From an uncultured Verrucomicrobia subdivision 3 bacterium (GTDB lineage Bacteria; Verrucomicrobiota; Verrucomicrobiia; Limisphaerales; DASXHY01): a DNA stretch of 64,000 bases. Positions 49,760-58,360 of the stretch are shown piece after piece. Location: NCBI GenBank assembly GCA_937890005.1, contig CALBZA010000073.1, positions 26,813-90,812 of the forward strand, read 5' to 3'. The translations under genes were made by a program, and so were the position numbers. The notes under the pieces were generated by a model. The model was given only the letters and a program-made list of their open reading frames with translations, was not told the origin of the DNA and did no database searches. Within the stretch, counting starts at the first letter, position 1. Every line of letters starts with the position of its first letter.

Positions 49760-51513
49760 TCAACCTCCTGCAGTTTGTGCAGCGTCGATTCCACCTTCTT
49801 GACCATCGCTGCGAGTTCCTGACTCGATTTGACCGGCGCGTAACGGGCGAGATTGCATGCCTGGAAAATGTCGTGCAGTTCAGCAAGTGTCTGCTCGGAC
49901 ACACCTTTGGGGCGCAGACGTTCCTCGATGACCGCTTCGGTAATGGAAGAGGCGGGAACGTCGAGGCGTTCTCCAAGCTGCTCCTGCAGGAGGCGGAACA
50001 CTGTGGCAAAAAACGAATCCGAATCGTTCCGCGCCGCATGTCCTTTCAGTTCATCAATGCCCTGTTTGACAACGTGCGCGACCTGCCGGTGCCGGCGAAG
50101 GCGTGGATTATTTGCCAGCGTCTCCTGTCGCTTGCGCCAGATTGCGGCGCTCAGGAATGCGAGCAGCGGCACTGCCTGCACGGCCAGAAATGCGGGCTGT
50201 TGAATCCACGGCCGGACCGTTGCCTGCGCTGCTCCAAGGCGTTGCTTGATCGGAACGATGTCGCTGGCGGGAGTGTCGGATCCTGATGCGGCCCCGGCAA
50301 CCGTGGGAACCGCGGCTGATGCCGAGGGACGAACCGTGATCGGCACAGCGTCCGATTTCAATGTGCGAAACGTCTTCTTCTCGGGATCGAAGAACGTGAA
50401 ATTGAATGCGGGAAGAAAACGAATCTCCGCGTTCTGTGGAATGATCACCTGTTCGAACACCTTCGATCCTTCAATGCCCAGCGCATCCATCGATTCCAGG
50501 GCGGAAGTGGCGGGATACGGCTTGAAGTTTTCCCAGTCGGATTGCTCCGGCAACGAAATGAACTCGAGATTGCCTTTGCCGGTGATGCGGACTTTCAGCG
50601 TGATCGGATCGCCGGTGGTCAGATTGGTCGGCGCCGCGGAAACAGTGAGCGAGAAATTTCCGATCGCGCCTGAATATCCGGGAGGAATGTTTTCTTTGGG
50701 AACAGGCGACACGTTCAGAATTTGAGGCTCGGCGGCCATGACGATGTCGCGACGTTCGTATCGACGCAGCCTCTGGTTTGGGGCCACGACAGTCAGGCGC
50801 GTGACCACGGGGCCGATGTTGAGTTTGTCGGCGCGGACGGGAGTGATCACAAGCGTGAGCGGGAAGACTCTGAAATCGGCATTGTCGATTTTGACCGTTT
50901 GCTGGCCTTCCTCTTTTATCTTTCCGCTGACGTAACCATCGCCGGAGAAGTTCACGGAGAAGTTGGCGTATTCGCGAATTGCCGTGCTGAGGAACAGTTG
51001 CAACTGGCAGGTGAAAGCTTCGCCCACGAACGATTCGTCGCGTGGCAACACCAGCTTCGCCATGGCCAGCGTTTCGCCGTTGGCTCCAAGGACAGTCGAT
51101 CCCGGCATGGAGGCAACGAGTTCGATGGGCTGGCTGGTCAGCTTTTCGTTCCCGACGTTGATGGTCAGAGCTGGAATCGTGAACGTCCCGGCTCGTTGTG
51201 CTGTAATGGTGTAGGTCAGCACGAGATTCATGCTCACCCGGCCATTCACCCAACTGGTTTGCATGTTCTGTCCGGTTTGGGCGAATTGCAGTCCGGGAAC
51301 CGAAATCTCGGGAAGCTCCTTCGGTTCTCCGCCGGAAAAAGTCAGCGTCAGCGAAACGGTTTCACCGACGGTGAATTGATTGCGATCCACCGAAGCGCCG
51401 AACTGGGCCGCGAAAACAGAACCGCCCCATGCCAGCGCGAAAACCAGTGTCAGCACCGGAATCAGGCGTCGGAACAAACCCGCCGTTGGCATATGTGCAG
51501 CCGTAAGTCTCAT
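49756..51513 (-). CDS. batD: BatD family protein (oxygen tolerance)
   Basis: A 585-residue protein from the ATG at 51513; an ATG at 51492 gives an equally plausible signal peptide (MPTAGLFRRLIPVLTLVFALAWGGSVFA). The extracytoplasmic part is a series of beta-sandwich domains (FGASVDRNQFTVGETVSLTLTFSGGEPKELPEISVPG to PITLKVRITGKGNLEFISLPEQSDWENFKPY). One TM helix lies near residue 445 (PAFLAVQAVPLLAFLSAAIW) and a helical cytoplasmic tail follows. BatD acts with BatA/B (VWA) and BatE in envelope stress. BatA and BatB are not adjacent here. Confidence 0.88.
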   Translation of the reverse strand: MRLTAAHMPTAGLFRRLIPVLTLVFALAWGGSVFAAQFGASVDRNQFTVGETVSLTLTFSGGEPKELPEISVPGLQFAQTGQNMQTSWVNGRVSMNLVLTYTITAQRAGTFTIPALTINVGNEKLTSQPIELVASMPGSTVLGANGETLAMAKLVLPRDESFVGEAFTCQLQLFLSTAIREYANFSVNFSGDGYVSGKIKEEGQQTVKIDNADFRVFPLTLVITPVRADKLNIGPVVTRLTVVAPNQRLRRYERRDIVMAAEPQILNVSPVPKENIPPGYSGAIGNFSLTVSAAPTNLTTGDPITLKVRITGKGNLEFISLPEQSDWENFKPYPATSALESMDALGIEGSKVFEQVIIPQNAEIRFLPAFNFTFFDPEKKTFRTLKSDAVPITVRPSASAAVPTVAGAASGSDTPASDIVPIKQRLGAAQATVRPWIQQPAFLAVQAVPLLAFLSAAIWRKRQETLANNPRLRRHRQVAHVVKQGIDELKGHAARNDSDSFFATVFRLLQEQLGERLDVPASSITEAVIEERLRPKGVSEQTLAELHDIFQACNLARYAPVKSSQELAAMVKKVESTLHKLQEVE

Positions 51514-51628
51514 TTCGGTCCGCCAGTTTTGCCTGCCGCATTTGGACGAGGCAAGTTTCACTTGCGGTCGCACTATGGACAACGGCGGCGGGAATATGTT
51601 CGGAAAGAACCCTGGCAGACCAATCCAA

Positions 51629-53350
51629 TCAGAAGGACTCCACCTGAGCGGCAGCCCGGGCAGAAGGTGGAGCGCAAGGGTTGGGTTCGGAACTTTTGAT
51701 AAGTTTAATCCAGAAACAACTTCCGGTGCCCGGACCGTCTGAAATCACGCCTGCGTTCCCGCCAAGTCGTCGCGCCGCCTGCTGGACGATGGCCAGTCCG
51801 ATGCCGGTGCCTTCAGGCGCACGACCTGGATGCAGGCGTTGAAACGGTTGAAAGATGATTTCCTGGTGGGCGGTGGCGATTCCGATTCCCCGATCCTGGA
51901 TGCGGAGGTGCACTTCGCGTTCCGAGGCTTCAAATGAGATGTTTATTTCCGGTGTCCTGCCGGGCGTGTTGAATTTCACTGCATTTAAAATCAGCTCCAT
52001 CGTGATCTCGCCCAGGACCGATTCGTTCGCCCAGACATCCGGCCACTGTTCTGCGAAGGAAACGTTCACCGTGGCCTTCGCTTCTGAAAGATCGGGATCC
52101 AGCGTTTCCAGACTGCGGCGGACGATAGCTCCGAGATTGAGTTTGCGGCAGGTGAAATCGCGATGCGCCAGCTGTCCGAGTTCCAGAAGATCGCGGATCA
52201 GGTCGTCGTTGTGCACCGCAGCCCCGGCAATGCGCTGGAGCAGTTCCACGCCTTCCGACGGGAGGATGGAGGCATAATCCTCAAGGAGAATTTCGGCAAA
52301 ACCCGACAGCGCACGGTTTGGAGCGCGCAGGTCGTGAGCGATCGTGTAAAGAAGTTCCTCCAGCGATCGGACGGTGTGCTGAAGCGATTCCGTCCGTTCG
52401 GCTACCCGCATTTCCAACGTGCGTGTGTAGCCTTCAAGTTGCCTCTTTGCCGAGCGAAGCTGTTCTTTGCTTTGCTCCAGAGCAAATTCATTTCGCAACC
52501 GCACCTTTGCGAGAACCACATAGCGCGTGACGGTCTGGATAAACTCAATGTCTTCGCTGTCGAACCGTTCCTTCTTGCGCGACCCGAGGGAGAGTGTGCC
52601 GAGCAGTTCACTCCCATTCAGAAGCGGATAACACGCGTAAGTCCTGAAGCCGAGCTGACGGACTGCCTCCAGGCGGGGATGATCTGTATTTTGAATGTCA
52701 GTAGCCAGCAGGGGAGTTCGGTTGGCCGCAACAGCGCCACAAATAGCCTCACCGAATTCGACCCGTGAGCAGGACGGATATGCTCCTCCAAGAATTCCAG
52801 TGGATGACCTCAGTTCCAGACTTCTGCCATCCGCCCCTGTGGCATAAAAAACGTAGCCGTCGAGCTGCAGATCGGTTGCGATTTTCGAATAAACCTCCTG
52901 CATCATTTCCTCCGGATGCTCGGCTGCCAGAAGCAACTCGGCAATTTCGGAAAGCAGCCGCAGCCGGGTATTGTCCTTGCGCAGAAGCATCTCGTTCTGC
53001 TTGCGGCCGGTGATGTCGCGATTCGATTCGAGAACGCAATGTTTGCCTCCAATGTTCACAAGGCGCATGCGGGAATCGACGATGATCTTCCGGCCGGAGC
53101 GGTCGGTGTGTTCGAGTTCGCCTTCCCACGATCCTGTTTGCTCCAGCGAAAAGACAAAGGACGGCGATGTGGGAATCAATTGCTCGGTGTGAAGGAGGAT
53201 CGTCGGACGATGTCCGAGCGCTTCGGCGGAAGAGTAACCGTACATCAACTCCGCGGAATGGTTCCAAATCACTATTCCGCCCGGACATTCCCAGGCGAAA
53301 ATTGCATCGTGGCTTTGGTCCAGCAACGCAGCCAGTGCACCTACGTCCAT
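51629..53350 (-). CDS. soluble PAS-GAF sensor histidine kinase
   Basis: A 573-residue kinase from the ATG at 53350 (MDVGALAALLDQSHDAIFAWE); the frame is open to 53491 but that stretch is not protein-like. PAS (about 5-118), GAF (about 130-285), a coiled-coil (about 290-330) and the kinase core follow. Phospho-acceptor H339 is in LYTIAHDLRAPNRALSGFAEIL. ATP-binding residues are N456, DRGIG (486-490) and GTGIGLAIV (514-522). No TM helix, so it senses an intracellular ligand or redox signal. No response regulator is adjacent; batD is 115 bases downstream on the same strand. Confidence 0.9.
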   Translation of the reverse strand: MDVGALAALLDQSHDAIFAWECPGGIVIWNHSAELMYGYSSAEALGHRPTILLHTEQLIPTSPSFVFSLEQTGSWEGELEHTDRSGRKIIVDSRMRLVNIGGKHCVLESNRDITGRKQNEMLLRKDNTRLRLLSEIAELLLAAEHPEEMMQEVYSKIATDLQLDGYVFYATGADGRSLELRSSTGILGGAYPSCSRVEFGEAICGAVAANRTPLLATDIQNTDHPRLEAVRQLGFRTYACYPLLNGSELLGTLSLGSRKKERFDSEDIEFIQTVTRYVVLAKVRLRNEFALEQSKEQLRSAKRQLEGYTRTLEMRVAERTESLQHTVRSLEELLYTIAHDLRAPNRALSGFAEILLEDYASILPSEGVELLQRIAGAAVHNDDLIRDLLELGQLAHRDFTCRKLNLGAIVRRSLETLDPDLSEAKATVNVSFAEQWPDVWANESVLGEITMELILNAVKFNTPGRTPEINISFEASEREVHLRIQDRGIGIATAHQEIIFQPFQRLHPGRAPEGTGIGLAIVQQAARRLGGNAGVISDGPGTGSCFWIKLIKSSEPNPCAPPSARAAAQVESF

Positions 53351-53604
53351 CTGGAGGTCCGTATGCAATTGTTTCTGGTCCTTACGGCGGGGAGTCGGGT
53401 TCTGACCTACAGTCTGACAAACGAACTGGAAAAACAAGGCGCGCGAACAAGGTATTTTGTGAATACCACCGCCATGAACCGACGTGTGCAAATACAGGAC
53501 AGGGAATTTCCCATTCTGAAAGCCTTGTGGATCCGCGGACTTGAACGCTGGATGTAACTGGAAGGGCGTAGAAACTGCTTGCTGTCCGAATCGTTCAATG
53601 CAGT

Positions 53605-53943
53605 ATGCGACATCGGATGCACGCAGTTGAGTCCAGAGAAAAGCTGTTCCAGACCGGTTCCCGACCGATGCTGGCTCTGTTTTTCCTTGGTCTGTTCCTT
53701 CTGCTCAAACTCTTCGCCGCTTCGGAAACGCTGCATTCCAATCTCCACCAACATTCCGAAACTGCAGGACATCAATGCGTTCTTACGCTGATCGCCCAGG
53801 GGCACGTTGACGTTCCGGCGTTTGTCAGCATCCTCGTTTCGGTTGTCTTTGGTTTCCTTCTTCTCGCCGCCGTTCATCGCGCCTCCGGATTTTACTCGCT
53901 CGACCAGGCGCTGGTTCCAGTGCGTGGACCGCCTTGCCGCTGA
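53605..53943 (+). CDS. small His-rich membrane protein at head of metal operon
   Basis: A 112-residue protein; Met 5 (position 53617) is an alternative start. Two hydrophobic helices (MLALFFLGLFLLLKLFAA and PAFVSILVSVVFGFLLLAAV) flank a His-rich loop, HSNLHQHSETAGHQC. The loop could bind zinc or copper. I do not know the family with certainty. It lies upstream of an outer-membrane barrel and a zinc-type ABC uptake system, so I infer a role in metal handling. Confidence 0.6.
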   Translation: MRHRMHAVESREKLFQTGSRPMLALFFLGLFLLLKLFAASETLHSNLHQHSETAGHQCVLTLIAQGHVDVPAFVSILVSVVFGFLLLAAVHRASGFYSLDQALVPVRGPPCR

Positions 53944-54028
53944 TCCGTTTCGTTCTCATTCAGTTGGAGATTTGCTGTCCTGATCGACGGTGAATCTGGT
54001 TCGGATCGAACATTTGGCAGTTTATTCT

Positions 54029-55573
54029 ATGAAAATTTTTTTGGCGGTTGCTTTGGCGGGCATGAGCTTGCCCGTGTGCGGATATTCCCAGGAAACGAAT
54101 GAAGTTGAGATGTTGAAATCGGAACTGCGGCGAATGCAGGAAGATTTCAATCGCATTCAGCAGGAACAAAAAGCGCAGATCAATGCGCTGCAAAGAAAGG
54201 TGGAGGAACTCAGCAGGCGGCAGGTCGTCGTCGCAACCAACTCGGTCCTCGCAGAAACCGCGTCGGAGTCTTCGCCTGAACCGGAATCAATTGCGTCCAG
54301 TTGGTCTCCCTCAGATCCGGTTCGCCTCGGGGCTGGACGCGTTTATGCCGACATCGGTCTTGTGGCAACGTTCGCTGCCGGGTCATCGACAGCAAATGAC
54401 ATCGCGGGCGGAACACAGCTTGGAGGACACGATCCCAACCAGCGTGGATTCACCATGCAGGGCGCGGAGTTGAATATTCAGGGTGCGGTCGATCCTTATC
54501 TGCGCGGCAATGCGAACATTCTTTTTTCCATCGATGAGGAAGGGGAATCGTTCGTGGAACTGGAGGAAGCGTGGGTGGAAACCGTTTCCTTGCCTGGCAA
54601 TTTCCAGATTCGCGCCGGTCAGTTCCTCAGCGAATTCGGAAGGCAGAACACGCTGCATCCACATGCGTGGGCCTTTGTCGATGCGCCGCTCGTGACCGCG
54701 CGCCTGCTGGGCCCGGACGGATTGCGCAATCCGGGTGCACGCATTTCCTGGCTCGCGCCGACTCCGTTTTATTCCGAACTGTTCTTTGGAATTCAGAACA
54801 GTCATGGCGAAACCGCTGCGCCTTTTCGCAGTTCTGGCCACGGCCACGGACATGACGACGAAGAACTGTTGCCGTTTGGTTTTCGTCATCCGGACAACGA
54901 TCGCGGCGTAAAAAACTTCAGCGATCTCCTGTTCACACCTCGCTACGCAATGTCGTTCGACCTGACAGATTCGCAGACTGTTGTGCTTGGATTTTCGGGT
55001 GCATTTGGACCGAATTCGAGCGGGGCAGGGGGCGATACACGGACGGAGATTTATGGCGCCGATCTTTACTGGAAATGGAAGCCGGCCAATGCGCGCAGCG
55101 GATTTCCGTTCGTTTCGTTCCAGACGGAAGCGATTCTGCGCCGGTATGAACTCGGCGCGTTCGACTGGGATGAAAATGGCAACGGCATCGCCGACGAAGG
55201 CGAAGTGATTGATTCTTTAACCGGTTTGCCGGCGGTTTTGCGCCGGGAAACTGTCACCGACTGGGGATTCTATTCTCAAGTGCTGTATGGATTCAGGCGC
55301 GGCTGGGTTGCCGGGCTTCGATTCGATTACCTCACCGGAGAAAAAGCGGATTACGAACGCGGCGGACTTTCGCTGGATGGCGATGCGCTGGGACGCGATC
55401 CGGTCCGAAACGAGCGCTGGAGGATTTCTCCCAACCTGACGTGGTATCCCACCGAGTTTTCGAAAATTCGGCTACAGTATAACTATGACGATCGCCGCGG
55501 CATCGGAACCGATCATTCCGTCTGGCTCCAATGTGAGTTTCTGCTCGGAGCACACGCAGCGCACAAATTCTGA
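54029..55573 (+). CDS. outer-membrane barrel with His-rich loop, probable metal-uptake porin
   Basis: A 514-residue protein from the ATG at 54029 (MKIFLAVALAGMSLPVCGYS is the signal). A short coiled coil (about 28-65, EMLKSELRRMQEDFNRIQQEQ) is followed by a barrel with strands such as ADIGLVATFAAGS and FQIRAGQFLSEFGRQNTLHPHAW. A loop near 271-279 reads HGHGHDDEE, a likely divalent-metal site. It lies directly upstream of a zinc-binding protein gene (12 bases), so it probably lets zinc into the periplasm. The family is not otherwise named here. Confidence 0.75.
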   Translation: MKIFLAVALAGMSLPVCGYSQETNEVEMLKSELRRMQEDFNRIQQEQKAQINALQRKVEELSRRQVVVATNSVLAETASESSPEPESIASSWSPSDPVRLGAGRVYADIGLVATFAAGSSTANDIAGGTQLGGHDPNQRGFTMQGAELNIQGAVDPYLRGNANILFSIDEEGESFVELEEAWVETVSLPGNFQIRAGQFLSEFGRQNTLHPHAWAFVDAPLVTARLLGPDGLRNPGARISWLAPTPFYSELFFGIQNSHGETAAPFRSSGHGHGHDDEELLPFGFRHPDNDRGVKNFSDLLFTPRYAMSFDLTDSQTVVLGFSGAFGPNSSGAGGDTRTEIYGADLYWKWKPANARSGFPFVSFQTEAILRRYELGAFDWDENGNGIADEGEVIDSLTGLPAVLRRETVTDWGFYSQVLYGFRRGWVAGLRFDYLTGEKADYERGGLSLDGDALGRDPVRNERWRISPNLTWYPTEFSKIRLQYNYDDRRGIGTDHSVWLQCEFLLGAHAAHKF

Positions 55574-55585
55574 AGTGAGGTTTTC

Positions 55586-56500
55586 ATGAAAAATATTTCG
55601 ATCATTGCGGCACTGGCGGGGCTGTTCCTCCCGTGGGTTTCTCACGCCAAACTGAACGTGGTGGCCACGACGCCCGACATCGCGTCGATTGCGCGGGAAA
55701 TTGGCGGCGACAACATCGACCTGACGACGCTGGCACGTCCGACTGAGGACCCGCATTTCGTCGATCCGAAACCGAGTTTCATCGTGAGGCTCAACAAAGC
55801 GGACGCGCTCATTCACGGTGGAGCTGAGCTGGAATCGGGCTGGCTGCCGAGGCTGCTCGAACAGGCGCGCAACGCGAAGATTGTTTCCGCGGCGAAGGGG
55901 GATGTGCGTTGTTGCGAAGGAATTCAGATGCTGGATGTGCCCACGCAGCTGGATCGTTCGAAAGGCGATATTCACGCAGCAGGAAATCCGCATTACCTGA
56001 TCGATCCCGAAAATGCGCGCATTGTGGCGCATCACATTGCCGAGGCTTTTGCGAATCTCGATCCCGCAAATCGTGCCTCCTACGAAAAGCGTTCGAAACA
56101 GTTTGCCGAAAATATCGATGCGAGGATGAAACGGTGGCAGGAGAGGCTCGCTCCATTCAAAGGCGAGCAACTGGTCGCGTATCATAATTCGTGGATTTAC
56201 TTCGCCCGACGGTTCGGTTTTGAAACCGGTATTTTCCTTGAACCAAAGCCGGGAATTCCTCCGTCGCCGGCGCACCTTGCAAAGGTGATCTCGGAAATGA
56301 AGGAAAAGAAAGCGCGCGTGATTGTCGTCGATCCTTATTTGAATCGGAGAACGGCTGAAACCGTCGCGCGCAGCACCGGTGCGAAAGTGGTGGATGTGTC
56401 GCAGTTCCCGGGTGGAATCAAGGGAACTGAAGCCGGCTATGTGGTGCTCGTCGATCGACTGGTCGAAAGCATTGCCGCAGCGCTGGAAGAGAAACGCTGA
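55586..56500 (+). CDS. zinc/manganese-type ABC substrate-binding protein (ZnuA-like)
   Basis: A 304-residue periplasmic protein with a signal peptide (cut near HAKLN). Cluster A-1 metal-binding protein features: VVATTPDIASIAREIGGD, the first ligand H57 in EDPHFVDPKPS, H136 in GNPHYLIDPENA, H200 in VAYHNSWIYFARRFGF, and an acidic ligand near VIVVDPYLNR (D249). There is no long His-rich acidic loop, as seen in many ZnuA. It delivers metal to the permease encoded 18 bases downstream. Zinc is most likely; manganese is possible. Confidence 0.88.
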   Translation: MKNISIIAALAGLFLPWVSHAKLNVVATTPDIASIAREIGGDNIDLTTLARPTEDPHFVDPKPSFIVRLNKADALIHGGAELESGWLPRLLEQARNAKIVSAAKGDVRCCEGIQMLDVPTQLDRSKGDIHAAGNPHYLIDPENARIVAHHIAEAFANLDPANRASYEKRSKQFAENIDARMKRWQERLAPFKGEQLVAYHNSWIYFARRFGFETGIFLEPKPGIPPSPAHLAKVISEMKEKKARVIVVDPYLNRRTAETVARSTGAKVVDVSQFPGGIKGTEAGYVVLVDRLVESIAAALEEKR

Positions 56501-56518
56501 CTTCGAACGCAATCACCT

Positions 56519-57352
56519 ATGACGGACATTTTGTCGGTAATGAAGTGGCCGATGATTGCCTGCCTGTTGCTGCCGGGCATTCTGGTCTATTACGGGCTTC
56601 ACATCATCCGGCGTGAAGTCATTTTCGTGGATCTCGCGCTGGCGCAGGTGGCGACGCTGGGAACGTGCGTCTGCCTTTATCTCGGGCACGAGGCCGACGA
56701 TCCACACAACTATGTCTGGTCGCTTGGCTTCACACTGGCGGGAGCGTTGTTGTTCACGTTCACACGCCCGGCCAAACACGCCCGGGTTCCGCAGGAAGCC
56801 TTGATTGGCATCATCTACGTTGTCGCCGCCGCAGCGGGCATCCTGTTGTTGAGCAAGAGTCCGCATGGGAAGGAGGAATTGCAACGAACGCTTGTGGGCG
56901 ATCTTCTGACGGTGTCGCCGGATCAGATCTGGAAAACCGCCGGCCTCTATGCGGTGATCGGTGCGGTTCATTTCGTTTTTCGCCGACGGTTCATTGCGCT
57001 GTCGTTTGATCACGCCCGCGCTGAAGCGTCAGGCATGCGCGTGCGGCTTTGGGATTTTCTGTTTTACGCATTGTTCGGTTTGATCGTGACGAGCTTCGTT
57101 CAGATCGGGGGCGTGTTGATGGTGTTTTCCTACCTGATCGTTCCGGCGGCCTGTGGAACGTATCTGGGAAATTCCCTCGGGGCGCGACTGGTGATTGGAT
57201 GGATTACCGCCACTGCGGCAAGCTTTGCCGGGCTTTACGCTTCATTCCGGCTCGATGTGCCGACTGGCGCAGCGGTGGTGTGCATGCTGGGCGTTGCGCT
57301 TCTTGCGGCGGTAATCTCCGTAACATTTCGCGGCAAACGCGCCGGGGTCTAG
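56519..57352 (+). CDS. zinc/manganese ABC permease (ZnuB-like)
   Basis: A 277-residue inner-membrane permease with about 8 hydrophobic segments. The family is shown by LLPGILVYYGLHIIRREVIFVDLALAQVATLG, ALIGIIYVVAAAAGILLLS, SFDHARAEASGMRVRLWDFLFYALFGLIVTSFVQIGGVLMVFSYLIVPAACG. No ATPase gene is next to it, so it must use one encoded elsewhere. It overlaps the convergent EamA gene by 4 bases. Confidence 0.92.
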   Translation: MTDILSVMKWPMIACLLLPGILVYYGLHIIRREVIFVDLALAQVATLGTCVCLYLGHEADDPHNYVWSLGFTLAGALLFTFTRPAKHARVPQEALIGIIYVVAAAAGILLLSKSPHGKEELQRTLVGDLLTVSPDQIWKTAGLYAVIGAVHFVFRRRFIALSFDHARAEASGMRVRLWDFLFYALFGLIVTSFVQIGGVLMVFSYLIVPAACGTYLGNSLGARLVIGWITATAASFAGLYASFRLDVPTGAAVVCMLGVALLAAVISVTFRGKRAGV

Positions 57353-58278
57353 TTCCCGAAACGCACGAGCGCAATCACGCCAAGCACGGCAATCACGCCT
57401 CCGACTACGGAACGGACCGAGGGTCGTTCGCCTTCGAAGAGGTAGGCCATCGGGATGACGACGATGGGCGCGGTCGCGATGATGGGAAGCACGATTCCGG
57501 TCGGCGTGGTTTCAAACGCTTTTTGCATGCAGCTGACACCAAGGGTTTGTCCGGCCAGGCTGTTCAGCACGATCCAGAACCAGACGCGACGCCACTTGTT
57601 ACGCGTTTCCTCTGTGACGCGCAGACTGGCGTCGCCCAATTCCTGTTTCACCAGTCGGCTTTTCACGATCAGGAGCGAAATGGCTGAAATGATGCAGCCG
57701 CCCAGCACACGTTGGAATCCGGCGTCCATCGGATGAACGGTTTCTCCAATCGACTGGAGGGCGGAATAAGCTCTTCGGCTTAAAACGGCCCCGCCCGCAC
57801 CGCCCAGAGCTGCGATCACTCCCGCAACGATGCCGATGCTCCATTGCTTTCGCGTGAGACTGAGATGTTTGTCCGGTGCGAGCGCGATTCCCACCCCGCC
57901 GAGAATGATCGCCGCGCACAGAACCTGTGCTGCGGTCAGTGTTGTTCCCAGCCAGATCCATTCGATCAACGCGCCGAACGGTGCCGTGAGGCACTGGACG
58001 ATCAGCAACGTCAGGCGCGGACCGAGCCTCGGCAACGCTTGAAAGTAGGCGACGTCACCCAGGCCGATTCCCAGCACGCCGCTGAACAGAAAGATCAGAA
58101 GAGCTGAACCTTGAAGTCCCTGTCCGAAAAAGAAGGACCAGATCCAGAGAAAGAAAGTGGCAAACGTGATCCGCCAGAAGTTGGCTTCAGTTCCGCCAAT
58201 CAGCCGCACCGATCGATGCCCGCAGATGGCGGAGAGCGAAAAGAGCACGGTTGTGAGAAACGCGGCGAACACCGGCAC
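57349..58278 (-). CDS. EamA/DMT-family transporter
   Basis: A 309-residue inner-membrane protein with about 10 hydrophobic helices in two repeats, each of EamA type (LFLIFLFSGVLGIGLGDVAYFQALPRLGPRLTLLIVQCLTAPFGALIEWI and TPTGIVLPIIATAPIVVIPMAYLFEGERPSVRSVVGGVIAVLGVIAL). Members export or take up amino acids and other metabolites; the substrate is unknown. The stop overlaps that of the convergent zinc permease by 4 bases. Confidence 0.9.
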   Translation of the reverse strand: MPVFAAFLTTVLFSLSAICGHRSVRLIGGTEANFWRITFATFFLWIWSFFFGQGLQGSALLIFLFSGVLGIGLGDVAYFQALPRLGPRLTLLIVQCLTAPFGALIEWIWLGTTLTAAQVLCAAIILGGVGIALAPDKHLSLTRKQWSIGIVAGVIAALGGAGGAVLSRRAYSALQSIGETVHPMDAGFQRVLGGCIISAISLLIVKSRLVKQELGDASLRVTEETRNKWRRVWFWIVLNSLAGQTLGVSCMQKAFETTPTGIVLPIIATAPIVVIPMAYLFEGERPSVRSVVGGVIAVLGVIALVRFGN

Positions 58279-58360
58279 ACGGTGCCAGACGCGATGATTG
58301 AAATCGAGCGGCCGGTTGGGGTTATCGACTACCTGATTTGGCGAGTCCCTTTGCGTTACG

